Part shown: positions 35,464 through 44,246 of the stretch, piece after piece
Numbering within the stretch: position 1 is the stretch's first letter
Layout: the number at the start of each line of letters is the position of its first letter
Source of the DNA: Mycobacterium sp. IS-1264
Lineage (GTDB): Bacteria > Actinomycetota > Actinomycetes > Mycobacteriales > Mycobacteriaceae
Direction: 5' to 3'
NCBI RefSeq assembly: GCF_001954195.1
Contig: NZ_MBES01000086.1
Span: 85,391-149,390, forward strand
DNA: 64,000 nt
Notes under the pieces: model-generated
What the model was told of the DNA's origin: nothing
The model's input: the letters and a program-made list of their open reading frames with translations, nothing else
Databases searched by the model: none
Made by a program: the position numbers and the translations under genes

Positions 35464-36204
35464 TCAAACATCCGGCTCATCCGGCTCAGTGGTCCCCTGG
35501 AGCCGATCGTCGCGAACGACTCCCATATCCCTGAGGAACTCATCCTCTGCTCTTAGCAACTCTTCGTGCTCCTGCTCCCGCCGGTGTTGCTCTTCATCAC
35601 CAGGATTCGTATAGACCCAAACCCCACTATGCTCTTGGCCGTAGTCCTTGAGCGTGCCCGCAATGTCATACAGGGCCTTCTCGACGGTCTCGCTCTTGTG
35701 TTCCGTAACATACGTTGTGTTCCAAAACATCTTGATATCCAACGAGATTGGATTCCGATAGCTCGGTTTGTCGGGGATCATTTTGTCGTCAAAGTCCACG
35801 TGGCCGATGAACTGATCCTGAAGGGTTCCTTCATACTTCCTTCGCCGGGCAGCGGAGTCCCAAACCGTCCGCCACTCTTGGCCAGGTGCCAACACGGCAA
35901 TGCTCTGGGGCACGTAGAGGTGTTTGACTTCCTGACCTGTGTGGATGTTCCTATAGGGCGCGACCTGCAATGGGGGAAGCTTCAGCCGAATGTTGTACGC
36001 CGTAGTCTGTCCAAAGTTCTTGATTACCAAATCCATATAGCGCCGCACTTCGTGACGGTCTACGTACACAACAACATCAGGTTGCGCCACCCGTTCACGC
36101 GTCTTCCGCGCTTCGCGCACTTGGCCGCGGGCGAAAACCGCCGCACCGAACGCAATTCCGGCCGTGGCCCATTGTGCGATTGCGGCCCAGGCGTCAGCGT
36201 GCAT
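35464..36204 (-). CDS. Single-pass membrane protein (cassette gene 2)
   Basis: 246 aa from ATG 36204, 14 bp after the upstream gene, hence the same operon. One N-terminal hydrophobic helix (about 5-25), then a basic stretch and a beta-rich cytoplasmic domain (VVVYVDRHEVRRYMDLVIKN, FGQTTAYNIRLKLPPLQV). The C-terminus is a highly charged helix (EEQHRREQEHEELLRAEDEF). Proteins with this shape are widespread as unannotated genes; role unknown. Its composition is AT-richer than neighbours outside the element. Confidence 0.6.
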   Translation of the reverse strand: MHADAWAAIAQWATAGIAFGAAVFARGQVREARKTRERVAQPDVVVYVDRHEVRRYMDLVIKNFGQTTAYNIRLKLPPLQVAPYRNIHTGQEVKHLYVPQSIAVLAPGQEWRTVWDSAARRRKYEGTLQDQFIGHVDFDDKMIPDKPSYRNPISLDIKMFWNTTYVTEHKSETVEKALYDIAGTLKDYGQEHSGVWVYTNPGDEEQHRREQEHEELLRAEDEFLRDMGVVRDDRLQGTTEPDEPDV

Positions 36205-36218
36205 GCGAAATGGCAGCG

Positions 36219-37451
36219 CTAGGCCGGTTTGTCTTCGGCGTGCTCGTCATCCTTACCGCTCACTCGATCTAGGAGACGGACAAACGGGTTCGGGCTTTCA
36301 GGCTCCTCGCTAGACAGCCGACCTTCCAAGTAGATTGTCTTGGCCATGCCGACACGGATTTCCGCCTGTTCATCAGGCGTCAGTTTCGTGATAAACGCCT
36401 CGAAGGTGTTGAGTCGCACTTCAGCGCTCTTGCTTGCTCTTGCCTGGCGGTGATTGGTTGCGCCGCGACTAAATAGGTAGCCACCCAAGATGACTGCACC
36501 AAGGATGATGCTCCCACGGGTCATACTGACCGCTATGGTTCCGCCGGAGCCTTCACTGGTGGTAAGGAAGTGGATGAGGACGAAGACAAGCGGCACGCCG
36601 ATTACCGCAGCGCCAAGCACGTCATAGGCCCATCCGGCAGCTGATTTTCGGCGGGCTTGCTCGCCAAAGTCTTTGGCGAACGCTCGTTTCGACAGCCAGT
36701 CAGCGGAGTTCTTGCTAGCGGCTGCTAGGTCCTCGGCCTCTTGTTGCGCATCGAGTGCGCGTTCTACGTGCTGTTTGGCTTTGCGCTCCAGAGCTTTTAG
36801 CTTGTCGATGCGCTCGCCAAGAGTGTCTTCGATTGCTTTGTCGTAGGCTGCTCTACCGGATTCCTCTACGCGATTTATGGCGTCTAGGTACTCGCTTTCG
36901 CGCTCCTGGAGCGAAACCGTGTAGTTGTCCTCCACACCCGTCATCTTTGTTTCGACGGTGGCCATATCAGTGCGTAGTGTCTCAAGCTGGTTCTTGAGTT
37001 CTGTGTTCTGTTCGGCCAGGCTTTCTAGAGCCAGTTCGGCCTCTCGTCTGTACTCAGCGAATGCGCGACCGGCCGCGCTGGCCTGGCCGCCCGCTGGCAG
37101 CGAGGGCCACTGCGCAACATAATGGAAGATCACTTCAGACTGGTCAGCGGCGTCGTTGACCGAGTTTCCGTAGTTGTCTGGATTGCCCACGAAGTTCGAC
37201 AGTGACTGGATGATCGGTCCGGCGAGCTGCGCGTCGACGTTGTCGAGCATCGACTTCGTGTAGAAGACCTTCAGGCCTTTTGACTGATGTTCGCGTAGCA
37301 GCTCAAGCGCGGTTTTGAGGCGAACAATTGACAAGCGTTGCGGTGCATCAAGTGCCTTCGGAAGACGTTCGTCGTCTAAAAGACTCGCGAGCTGGTCGAC
37401 CTTGCCCCAAACCGGGTGCTGGTCAAAGACGTCGTCGTCCCAAGAGCTCAC
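36219..37451 (-). CDS. Coiled-coil two-helix membrane protein (cassette gene 1)
   Basis: 410 aa from GTG 37451, no clear ribosome site. Layout: soluble N-terminal region 1-125; coiled coil 130-245 with heptads (LAEQNTELKNQLETLRTD); membrane helices at about 275-296 and 313-328; cytoplasmic C-terminal 100 residues. Not recognised. First of a three-gene minus-strand block at the right end of the integrated element. Long coiled coil plus paired helices suggests a membrane-anchored oligomeric sensor or pore, in the same spirit as many anti-phage effectors, but no named domain supports it. Confidence 0.6.
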   Translation of the reverse strand: MSSWDDDVFDQHPVWGKVDQLASLLDDERLPKALDAPQRLSIVRLKTALELLREHQSKGLKVFYTKSMLDNVDAQLAGPIIQSLSNFVGNPDNYGNSVNDAADQSEVIFHYVAQWPSLPAGGQASAAGRAFAEYRREAELALESLAEQNTELKNQLETLRTDMATVETKMTGVEDNYTVSLQERESEYLDAINRVEESGRAAYDKAIEDTLGERIDKLKALERKAKQHVERALDAQQEAEDLAAASKNSADWLSKRAFAKDFGEQARRKSAAGWAYDVLGAAVIGVPLVFVLIHFLTTSEGSGGTIAVSMTRGSIILGAVILGGYLFSRGATNHRQARASKSAEVRLNTFEAFITKLTPDEQAEIRVGMAKTIYLEGRLSSEEPESPNPFVRLLDRVSGKDDEHAEDKPA

Positions 37452-37697
37452 AACTGGATGCTATCGAGGCGGCCTGACATAAACCGACCATTCGCGCGGG
37501 CATGTCTCTGCGCGGTGACCAGCAACCCTGCTGAGCGGGTTCTTGTCGGTGGTTTGTCGTCGTACTTCCGGCAACCTGTTGATTTGCCGCGATGGGTTAG
37601 CAGCCGCCGCTAGGCCCGGTTTTGAAACAAAAGCGCTGGAAAACTACGGGATAGCAGCCGCTGTCTAGCGATTCTCGGACCTAGCAGAGTTTGCTAC
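37452..37697 (-). other. Gene-free right end of the element
   Basis: 246 bp with no gene. It carries the right arm-type repeat (37543-37561) and two copies of a motif GGGWTAGCAGCCGC (37594-37607 and 37648-37661), which could be excisionase or integrase sites. It must also hold the promoter of the cassette; no clear -10/-35 could be picked. Confidence 0.45.
37543..37561 (+). repeat. Right arm-type direct repeat
   Basis: TTGTCGGTGGTTTGTCGTC; matches 32650-32668 at 18 of 19 bases; 136 bp inside attR. Confidence 0.5.
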
Positions 37698-37751
37698 AGA
37701 GCCGCGGACTCATAATCCGTTGGTCGCGGGTTCGAGCCCCGCCCGCCCCAC
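37698..37751 (+). repeat. Right attachment site (attR), 54 bp tRNA 3' fragment
   Basis: Exact copy of 32525-32578. It has the anticodon arm, T arm and 3' acceptor strand but no acceptor 5' strand or D arm, so it is a tRNA fragment, not a gene. Confidence 0.88.
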
Positions 37752-37766
37752 GTCAGCTGTATGACC

Positions 37767-37860
37767 TCAGTTGATGCCTGACATCTTGCCTTCGGATGAT
37801 GCCCGACAGTGTTCCGGCTGATGGTTGACAGATACTTCGGCTGATCCTTGACACTCCTTC
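37767..37860 (+). repeat. Four imperfect tandem repeats before a transposase remnant
   Basis: Four units of about 22-25 bp share TGATSSYTGACA, the last three starting CGGMTGAT (near 37793, 37815 and 37838). They sit directly before the IS481-like remnant and resemble an IS end with several transposase sites. Spacers are not unique inserts, so this is not CRISPR. Confidence 0.5.
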
Positions 37861-37861
37861 G

Positions 37862-37986
37862 ATGAGGGAGTTAACCGTGGCCGAGCAGAGGGACCGGGCC
37901 TTGCTGGCGGTGATGGGTTATCGAGTTCGCAGGTCGCCGAGAAGGTGAGTGTGTCGCGTCAGACGCTGCATGCCTGGTTGGTGTGA
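37862..37986 (+). pseudogene. IS481-family transposase N-terminal remnant, frameshifted
   Basis: From ATG 37862 the frame reads MRELTVAEQRDRALLAVMG, then shifts; in another frame from 37921 it continues SSQVAEKVSVSRQTLHAWLV to TGA 37984-37986. Together these are the N-terminal HTH of an IS481-type transposase (VAEQR...VAEKVxVSRQTLHxWL). The DDE catalytic domain is absent. It abuts the attR copy, so the spot has taken more than one insertion. Confidence 0.7.
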
Positions 37987-38034
37987 ACCGTGCGATTCTG
38001 GAAAACTTCGGCGCGATCAGAGCAGGAGAGGCGC

Positions 38035-39192
38035 GTGACAACCACCCATACTGAACGGCTCCCGCTGCTGACCCGGCGCGACCGCATCATGATCACCATC
38101 ACGGTTATCGCGGCCGTGGCGACCGGAGTTCTGCACTTCGCCCACGTGAATGCAGTGCTGGCGTTCATCGTGTCCGCACTTGCGTTGGCCACGCTGGCAT
38201 CTTTGGTCGGCCGTTCGGTGGAGGCGCTCGGAGACCGGCTCGGGCCCAACGCGACTGGGATACTGCAGACGGCGTTGGGGAACCTGCCCGAATTGTTCGT
38301 CATACTGTTCGCGCTCAAAGCAGGTCTTTATGGGGTGGTTAAGGCCACCATCGTCGGCTCGATTCTCTCCAACGCCCTGCTGGTGCTCGGGCTGTCCTTC
38401 GTGGTCGGCGGTATCAAACACGGCCGCCAGCGCTTCGCCGCCGACGACGGACGCACCCTCGGATTGATGTTCACCCTCGCGGTATTCATCCTCGCTGTCC
38501 CCTCGCTCACCGCTGCAACACACACCCCGGCGCAACCGCACGAGCGGGCGGTGTCGGTCGTCGTCTCCATCGTCATGCTTGCGCTGTTCGCACTCTCGCT
38601 GCCGGCCACGCTCGGAAAGCGTGCTGTCGCCCCGGTGGGGCAAGTTCGTCATAAAACGTCCAGAGCGTCGTCTCCCATTGTGGCCAGCCCCGATTCGGCC
38701 AAAGCCGCCAGTATGGCGGCAGCACACGGGGAGTGGCCGCTGGCGATGGCTATCGGCATGCTGGCCGTCGCTGGGATCGGTGCGGCCTTCGTGTCGGAAT
38801 GGTTCGTCGCCGCCCTAGAGCCGGCGATGCATGCAGCGGGCATTAACGAGGTGTTCGCCGGTCTGGTGATCGTGGCGATCGCCGGCAACGCTGTGGAGAA
38901 TTTCGTCGGCATTCAGCTGGCGGCCAAGAACCAGATGGACTACGCGGTCCAGGTGATCCTCCAGTCGCCCGTCCAGATCGCGCTCACCATCGCCCCGATC
39001 GTCTGCCTGGCGGCGGCATGGCTCGGCCAGCCTGGTTTCGATCTGGTGTTCTCACCGCTGTTGCTGGCGTCGATGATCATGTCGGCGCTCGTTGCGGTGC
39101 TGGTGACCTTCGACGGCGAGTCGACCTGGTTCGAGGGGACGGTGCTCATCGCGCTCTACGTGGCGATCGCCACGTCGTTCTGGTGGGGGTGA
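38035..39192 (+). CDS. Ca2+/H+ antiporter (CaCA family)
   Basis: 385 aa from GTG 38035, with AGGAGAGG a few bases upstream; GTG 37990 is possible but lacks a ribosome site. Ten to eleven helices with the two inverted alpha repeats: GNLPELFVILFALKAGLYG in the first half and GNAVENFVGIQLAAKNQMD in the second; the acidic Glu of each binds the cation. A cytoplasmic loop (about 215-250) joins the halves. Exports calcium using proton influx. Confidence 0.87.
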   Translation: MTTTHTERLPLLTRRDRIMITITVIAAVATGVLHFAHVNAVLAFIVSALALATLASLVGRSVEALGDRLGPNATGILQTALGNLPELFVILFALKAGLYGVVKATIVGSILSNALLVLGLSFVVGGIKHGRQRFAADDGRTLGLMFTLAVFILAVPSLTAATHTPAQPHERAVSVVVSIVMLALFALSLPATLGKRAVAPVGQVRHKTSRASSPIVASPDSAKAASMAAAHGEWPLAMAIGMLAVAGIGAAFVSEWFVAALEPAMHAAGINEVFAGLVIVAIAGNAVENFVGIQLAAKNQMDYAVQVILQSPVQIALTIAPIVCLAAAWLGQPGFDLVFSPLLLASMIMSALVAVLVTFDGESTWFEGTVLIALYVAIATSFWWG

Positions 39193-39453
39193 GTACCTCA
39201 ACCGTCTGAGATCCGTCGTCGCGCCTGGCGAGTTCGCGCTCAAGGCTCGCCCGCTACCAGCACGGTCGAAATCCACCGGGAGTGCGGCCACGTGACAGCG
39301 GCGTGACAGCGTACGGCTCCGCTAGTCGTCGGCCGTGTAGCTGGCGGCGCCTGTGGCCGATCCTGAGGATAGACTCGCGGCATCGAAGTTCCAGGTGGCG
39401 CGGCTAATCCGTGGTTCGCAGCGACCGCCGATCGTGAAAGTCGGTGGTGCGCG

Positions 39454-40551
39454 GTGATTGGGTCTGGCGACGAGGCCGCTGACGCTGCGCTGGAAGTCAT
39501 GCGGTCGGACGAGGTTGCAGCAGCGGGTTTTCGGGAGTGGCTGGCTGCCGCAGAGCGGGCCGGTCAAAGAGTCCTGCGGGAGCCTGACGGCACGTACGTG
39601 TTATGGCGGCGCGACGACGTCCTCGCCGCCGTACGTGACGGCGAAGTCTTCGCCAGCCGCCAAGGCGAACTGATGGAAGGCAACCCGCCGTTCGGCCCGT
39701 ACCGGAAAATCATGGTCGAGCTGTTGTTCAATCCGGAAAATTCGCGGGAAATGCTGAAGCCCGTGCGTGGGATCATCGAAAAATGCGTCGGCGCCGTTGC
39801 GGCGACACGAGACCGTTGCGATGGTGCGGCTGTCGCTGAGGTTGTTTGGCGCGCAGCATTCGTTACGGTCTGCGGGCTGCCGACTGACGTCGCTCTCGAA
39901 GCGATCGACACGCAGCTGGTGCGGAAGACCCGTCGAGCACCGCAGGGTGGCCCTGATGTGATCAGCCGCCTCGCCACCGAACCGCTCAGCGACAAAGAAG
40001 TGTTGGGACTGATGGCGTCGGTGGGCCGCGGTTTGATTTTCGCGTCGTTCGCTATTAGGGCCGGACTGGCGGTGCTGGCGCGGATGCCGATGCTTCAGCG
40101 GGAGCTACGCGAAAATCCAGGCCGGCAACGTAGATTCATCGAGGAACTGCTGCGGTTGGATGGCGGGGCGAAGACCGTTTCACGAATCACGAGTCGCAGT
40201 GTGACAATCGGCGGAACGACGATTCCCGCCGGGTCCCCTGTTGAGTTGTGCGTCGGACTTGTTCACCGTGATGAGACCGACGAGATGTCAGGTCACAGCA
40301 TTAAACTTGATGGCCCGCAACGGAATTGGAGTTTTGGGGGAGGCCCGCATCGGTGTCCGGCGTCCCACCTGGCCCGGGATCTGCTGGGCGCATTCTTTGA
40401 AGTGTGGCTTGCCAAAGTCCCATTTTTCTCGTTCGACTGGAACGGCGGCGATGTCCCCAAAGCGTGGTACCCCAAACCCTACGACCCTTCGCGGGGCGCA
40501 ATTTTCGAGGGTTGGTTCCCTGCTCACGTGCCGCTCACGTGGCGACCTTAG
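39454..40551 (+). CDS. Cytochrome P450, short, without I-helix acid-alcohol pair
   Basis: 365 aa from GTG 39454. Heme loop FGGGPHRCPASHLAR (Cys ligand about 311) and K-helix ExxR (EELLR) are present. The I-helix that normally reads AGxxT here reads GLIFASFAIRAGLAVL, so the acid and threonine that deliver protons to bound oxygen are missing, and the residue after C-P is Ala rather than Gly. The protein is about 35-40 residues shorter than usual P450s. Upstream 261 bp hold no gene. It is probably expressed but the chemistry may be non-standard (for example peroxide-driven). Confidence 0.78.
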   Translation: MIGSGDEAADAALEVMRSDEVAAAGFREWLAAAERAGQRVLREPDGTYVLWRRDDVLAAVRDGEVFASRQGELMEGNPPFGPYRKIMVELLFNPENSREMLKPVRGIIEKCVGAVAATRDRCDGAAVAEVVWRAAFVTVCGLPTDVALEAIDTQLVRKTRRAPQGGPDVISRLATEPLSDKEVLGLMASVGRGLIFASFAIRAGLAVLARMPMLQRELRENPGRQRRFIEELLRLDGGAKTVSRITSRSVTIGGTTIPAGSPVELCVGLVHRDETDEMSGHSIKLDGPQRNWSFGGGPHRCPASHLARDLLGAFFEVWLAKVPFFSFDWNGGDVPKAWYPKPYDPSRGAIFEGWFPAHVPLTWRP

Positions 40552-40585
40552 CGGTGACTACCACTCGCCCACTTTGGGGCGTTAC

Positions 40586-42346
40586 TCAAACCTCCGTGTC
40601 TCGCGCCCATTTTGGCGGGCGAGTTTTTGGCCTGTGCGGCGAGCGCGCCGCCGCCAGTGTCGCCGCGCGCTCACCAATGATCGCGGTCTGCGCCGGAGGC
40701 TGGCCCTTGCGCAGCGTCGCGATCAACTCCCGGTAGGGACCGATCAGGTACACGGTGTCGCCGGCTTTCAGTCGGGAGTCGCGGCGGGGTCGCAAGCTGA
40801 CCGGCCCTTCCGGTCGAGTGATCGCGATGACGCGCGCTTGCGTGGATAGTTCCAGCATGCGCAGTCCATCGAGCTCGCTGCCCTCCGCCACGAGCATCGC
40901 GCCGACCATGAACGAGCGCTGCCCGACCCAGAATGTCCCCAGCACCTGCAGACCCATCGCGGCGCCGATGAACCACGGGGCCGCCAGGTCGACGATCGAT
41001 CGCACGTTTTCGAAACCGAACCGCTGATTTATCGCAGCACCCAGCGCGCGGCCTTGCACGCGCATCACGATCGGCGTCTTGGTGTCCGATCCGAGGATCT
41101 CGAGCAATACGATCCCGGTCTCGATATTTTTCATGTCGTCCTGGGTCACGACCGCCACCCCGCGGGCGCGATCGACACGCGCCGATTCCAGCGTCTGGCG
41201 CATCGTTGGGTCACCGAAAATCACCGGAACGTCGAGTTCGGCCGCGGTCGGCAGAAACCGGTTGTTCTCGTCTTTCTCGATGACCAGGACGTCGCATCCG
41301 GCCGCGGTCAGGTCACTCACGACGCGGATGCCGACCGAACCCAGTCCGACGACGACGACGTGGCCGCGCATATGGCGCGCTCGTCGGAGCCCGGCCAATT
41401 GCATGAAACGGCGCGACAGCAGCAGGTCCGCGAGGAACGCGACAAGGATGGCCGTAACCATCGCGCCGCCGAACATCAACCCGACATTGAACAGTCGCAG
41501 GAATATTGGCTGCTGACCGAAGCCGACTTCGCCGTAGCCCACGGTCGTGATGGTCTCGGAGGCGAAGTACAGGGCGTCGATCCACGACATCCGCGGGTTG
41601 CGGTAGGCGAAGTGCTCCACGGCCGTCGAGCCGAGCGTGAGGAACAGCGCGAATGCCAACGAGGGAAAAAGCAGGGGGTTCACGTCGTCGCGCATTGCGC
41701 GCGCGGCATCGATCGCGCGTCGCACGCGGGAGTGGCGAGAGCGTTGCGCGGACGCCGGAGGCAGGGTGATCCCGCGAGCCTGCAGTTCGTCTTTGACGCC
41801 GATCATCGACGTCCAGTCTCCGGCAGAGACCTTTTCATCGCGTCCCGGGCACGGCACCACTTCGCCGGGGGCGGGAGAGTTCTTGCCGTGCACCACCGCC
41901 ACGGGCGCCAGGTCGCCGTAGATCTCGCGCAGAGTCCCGTCGCACGGCGCCTCGGCTCCCCAGACAACGAATTCGATACCCGCCGTGTCGAACTGGTGCG
42001 CGTTGCGCGACAGAACCGCCTCGACGAGGGAGGGTGTCGCGAGCTCGGCGACGTCCAAGATCGCGCCGGGGCCGTTCACGGCGGACACCGCCTCGCGCAG
42101 CACATCGTTGGCCAGACGCGCCACCACGCGGACATTCGGGCTGTGTTGCCTTGCCAATAGCGCGATTTCGAGGTTCACCGCGTCGTTGGGACCGGCGCAG
42201 ACGACGGCGCGCGCGCGATTAACCCCGGCGCCGAGCAAATCGGCGGCGGTATTGATCTTGATTATCCGCGCGCCGGCGCCCCTGAGCTCCTCGGCGATCG
42301 TCTTGGACAGCGCGTCGTCACCGCTGACGATGATCTCGCGATGCAT
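40586..42346 (-). CDS. RCK-domain potassium channel-like protein (NAD-binding)
   Basis: 586 aa from ATG 42346; an ATG at 42451 would add 35 residues of unlikely composition. N-terminal TrkA-N/RCK (HREIIVSGDDALSKTIAEEL) about 1-125, then two membrane helices flanking the pore, with selectivity filter TVGYGEVGFG, then a second Rossmann RCK domain (GHVVVVGLGSVGIRVVSDL) and two TrkA-C-like regions. A single-chain 2TM channel with RCK domains on both sides. Potassium or related ion flux regulated by NAD(H) or ligands is the family expectation. Confidence 0.83.
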   Translation of the reverse strand: MHREIIVSGDDALSKTIAEELRGAGARIIKINTAADLLGAGVNRARAVVCAGPNDAVNLEIALLARQHSPNVRVVARLANDVLREAVSAVNGPGAILDVAELATPSLVEAVLSRNAHQFDTAGIEFVVWGAEAPCDGTLREIYGDLAPVAVVHGKNSPAPGEVVPCPGRDEKVSAGDWTSMIGVKDELQARGITLPPASAQRSRHSRVRRAIDAARAMRDDVNPLLFPSLAFALFLTLGSTAVEHFAYRNPRMSWIDALYFASETITTVGYGEVGFGQQPIFLRLFNVGLMFGGAMVTAILVAFLADLLLSRRFMQLAGLRRARHMRGHVVVVGLGSVGIRVVSDLTAAGCDVLVIEKDENNRFLPTAAELDVPVIFGDPTMRQTLESARVDRARGVAVVTQDDMKNIETGIVLLEILGSDTKTPIVMRVQGRALGAAINQRFGFENVRSIVDLAAPWFIGAAMGLQVLGTFWVGQRSFMVGAMLVAEGSELDGLRMLELSTQARVIAITRPEGPVSLRPRRDSRLKAGDTVYLIGPYRELIATLRKGQPPAQTAIIGERAATLAAARSPHRPKTRPPKWARDTEV

Positions 42347-42781
42347 GATCTCGCGTAGTTGGGGAGAACCGGGTTGTCGCGCCCGCTTGTTACTGCGGTC
42401 GACCTCCGGCGTTCGTTCAAGCCCGGGAAGCGCTGGCATCGTCTTCATCATTCGACCGTGGGTTTGTGTTGTGCGGCATGAATGATCCGACCACTGCTGG
42501 CACCTGCGTTCCCTCGTCGTACCCGTTCTTATGACTATCGGGCACCGTGCCGAATCGCGCCACCGGAGCCGACTCAGTGGCGTCAACGGCCCTCAACGCA
42601 GATATCACGCAGACGGAGTCGCAACAGGTTCGACTCGGGCTCGTCACGCATACGAAATAGATGAAGCGTACAAAAAACCGGCGCCCCAACACTGCCCATG
42701 TGCTGCGATGGCGTGGCGCGCGTGAGTCGTCAGTGAGGGGTTCGGCGTCAGGCCGCGGACACCCAGGGAAGGGAGCGTTCC
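42347..42781. other. Gene-free gap between channel and glutamine synthetase
   Basis: 435 bp with no convincing gene. It must contain both divergent promoters. A weak candidate for glnA is TTCGAC (42629-42634) with TACGAA (42651-42656) 16 bp apart. The purine-rich GGGAAGGGA ahead of 42782 is the ribosome site. Confidence 0.4.
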
Positions 42782-44218
<1,437 letters not shown>

Positions 44219-44246
44219 CCAACGTAACCCCTGACGCGTTAACGGC

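Larger units (their letters stand above)
32525..37751 (+). mobile_element. Integrated element in the tRNA gene (about 5.2 kb)
   Basis: Bounded by a 54 bp perfect direct repeat of the tRNA 3' half. Contents in order: HTH protein and an unknown partner on the plus strand, a remnant tyrosine integrase, then three minus-strand membrane-protein genes. Inside both ends lie near-identical 19 bp direct repeats that may be integrase arm sites. Base composition is visibly less GC-rich than the flanks. With only an integrase fragment left, it cannot excise by itself. From memory, M. tuberculosis also keeps integrase and excisionase remnants beside Rv2313c, suggesting a recurrent integration site. Confidence 0.85.

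Noticed and set aside
37767..37860. Possible short CRISPR-like array
   Set aside because: Units are imperfect, have no unique spacers of constant length, and lie next to a transposase remnant; no cas genes are present.
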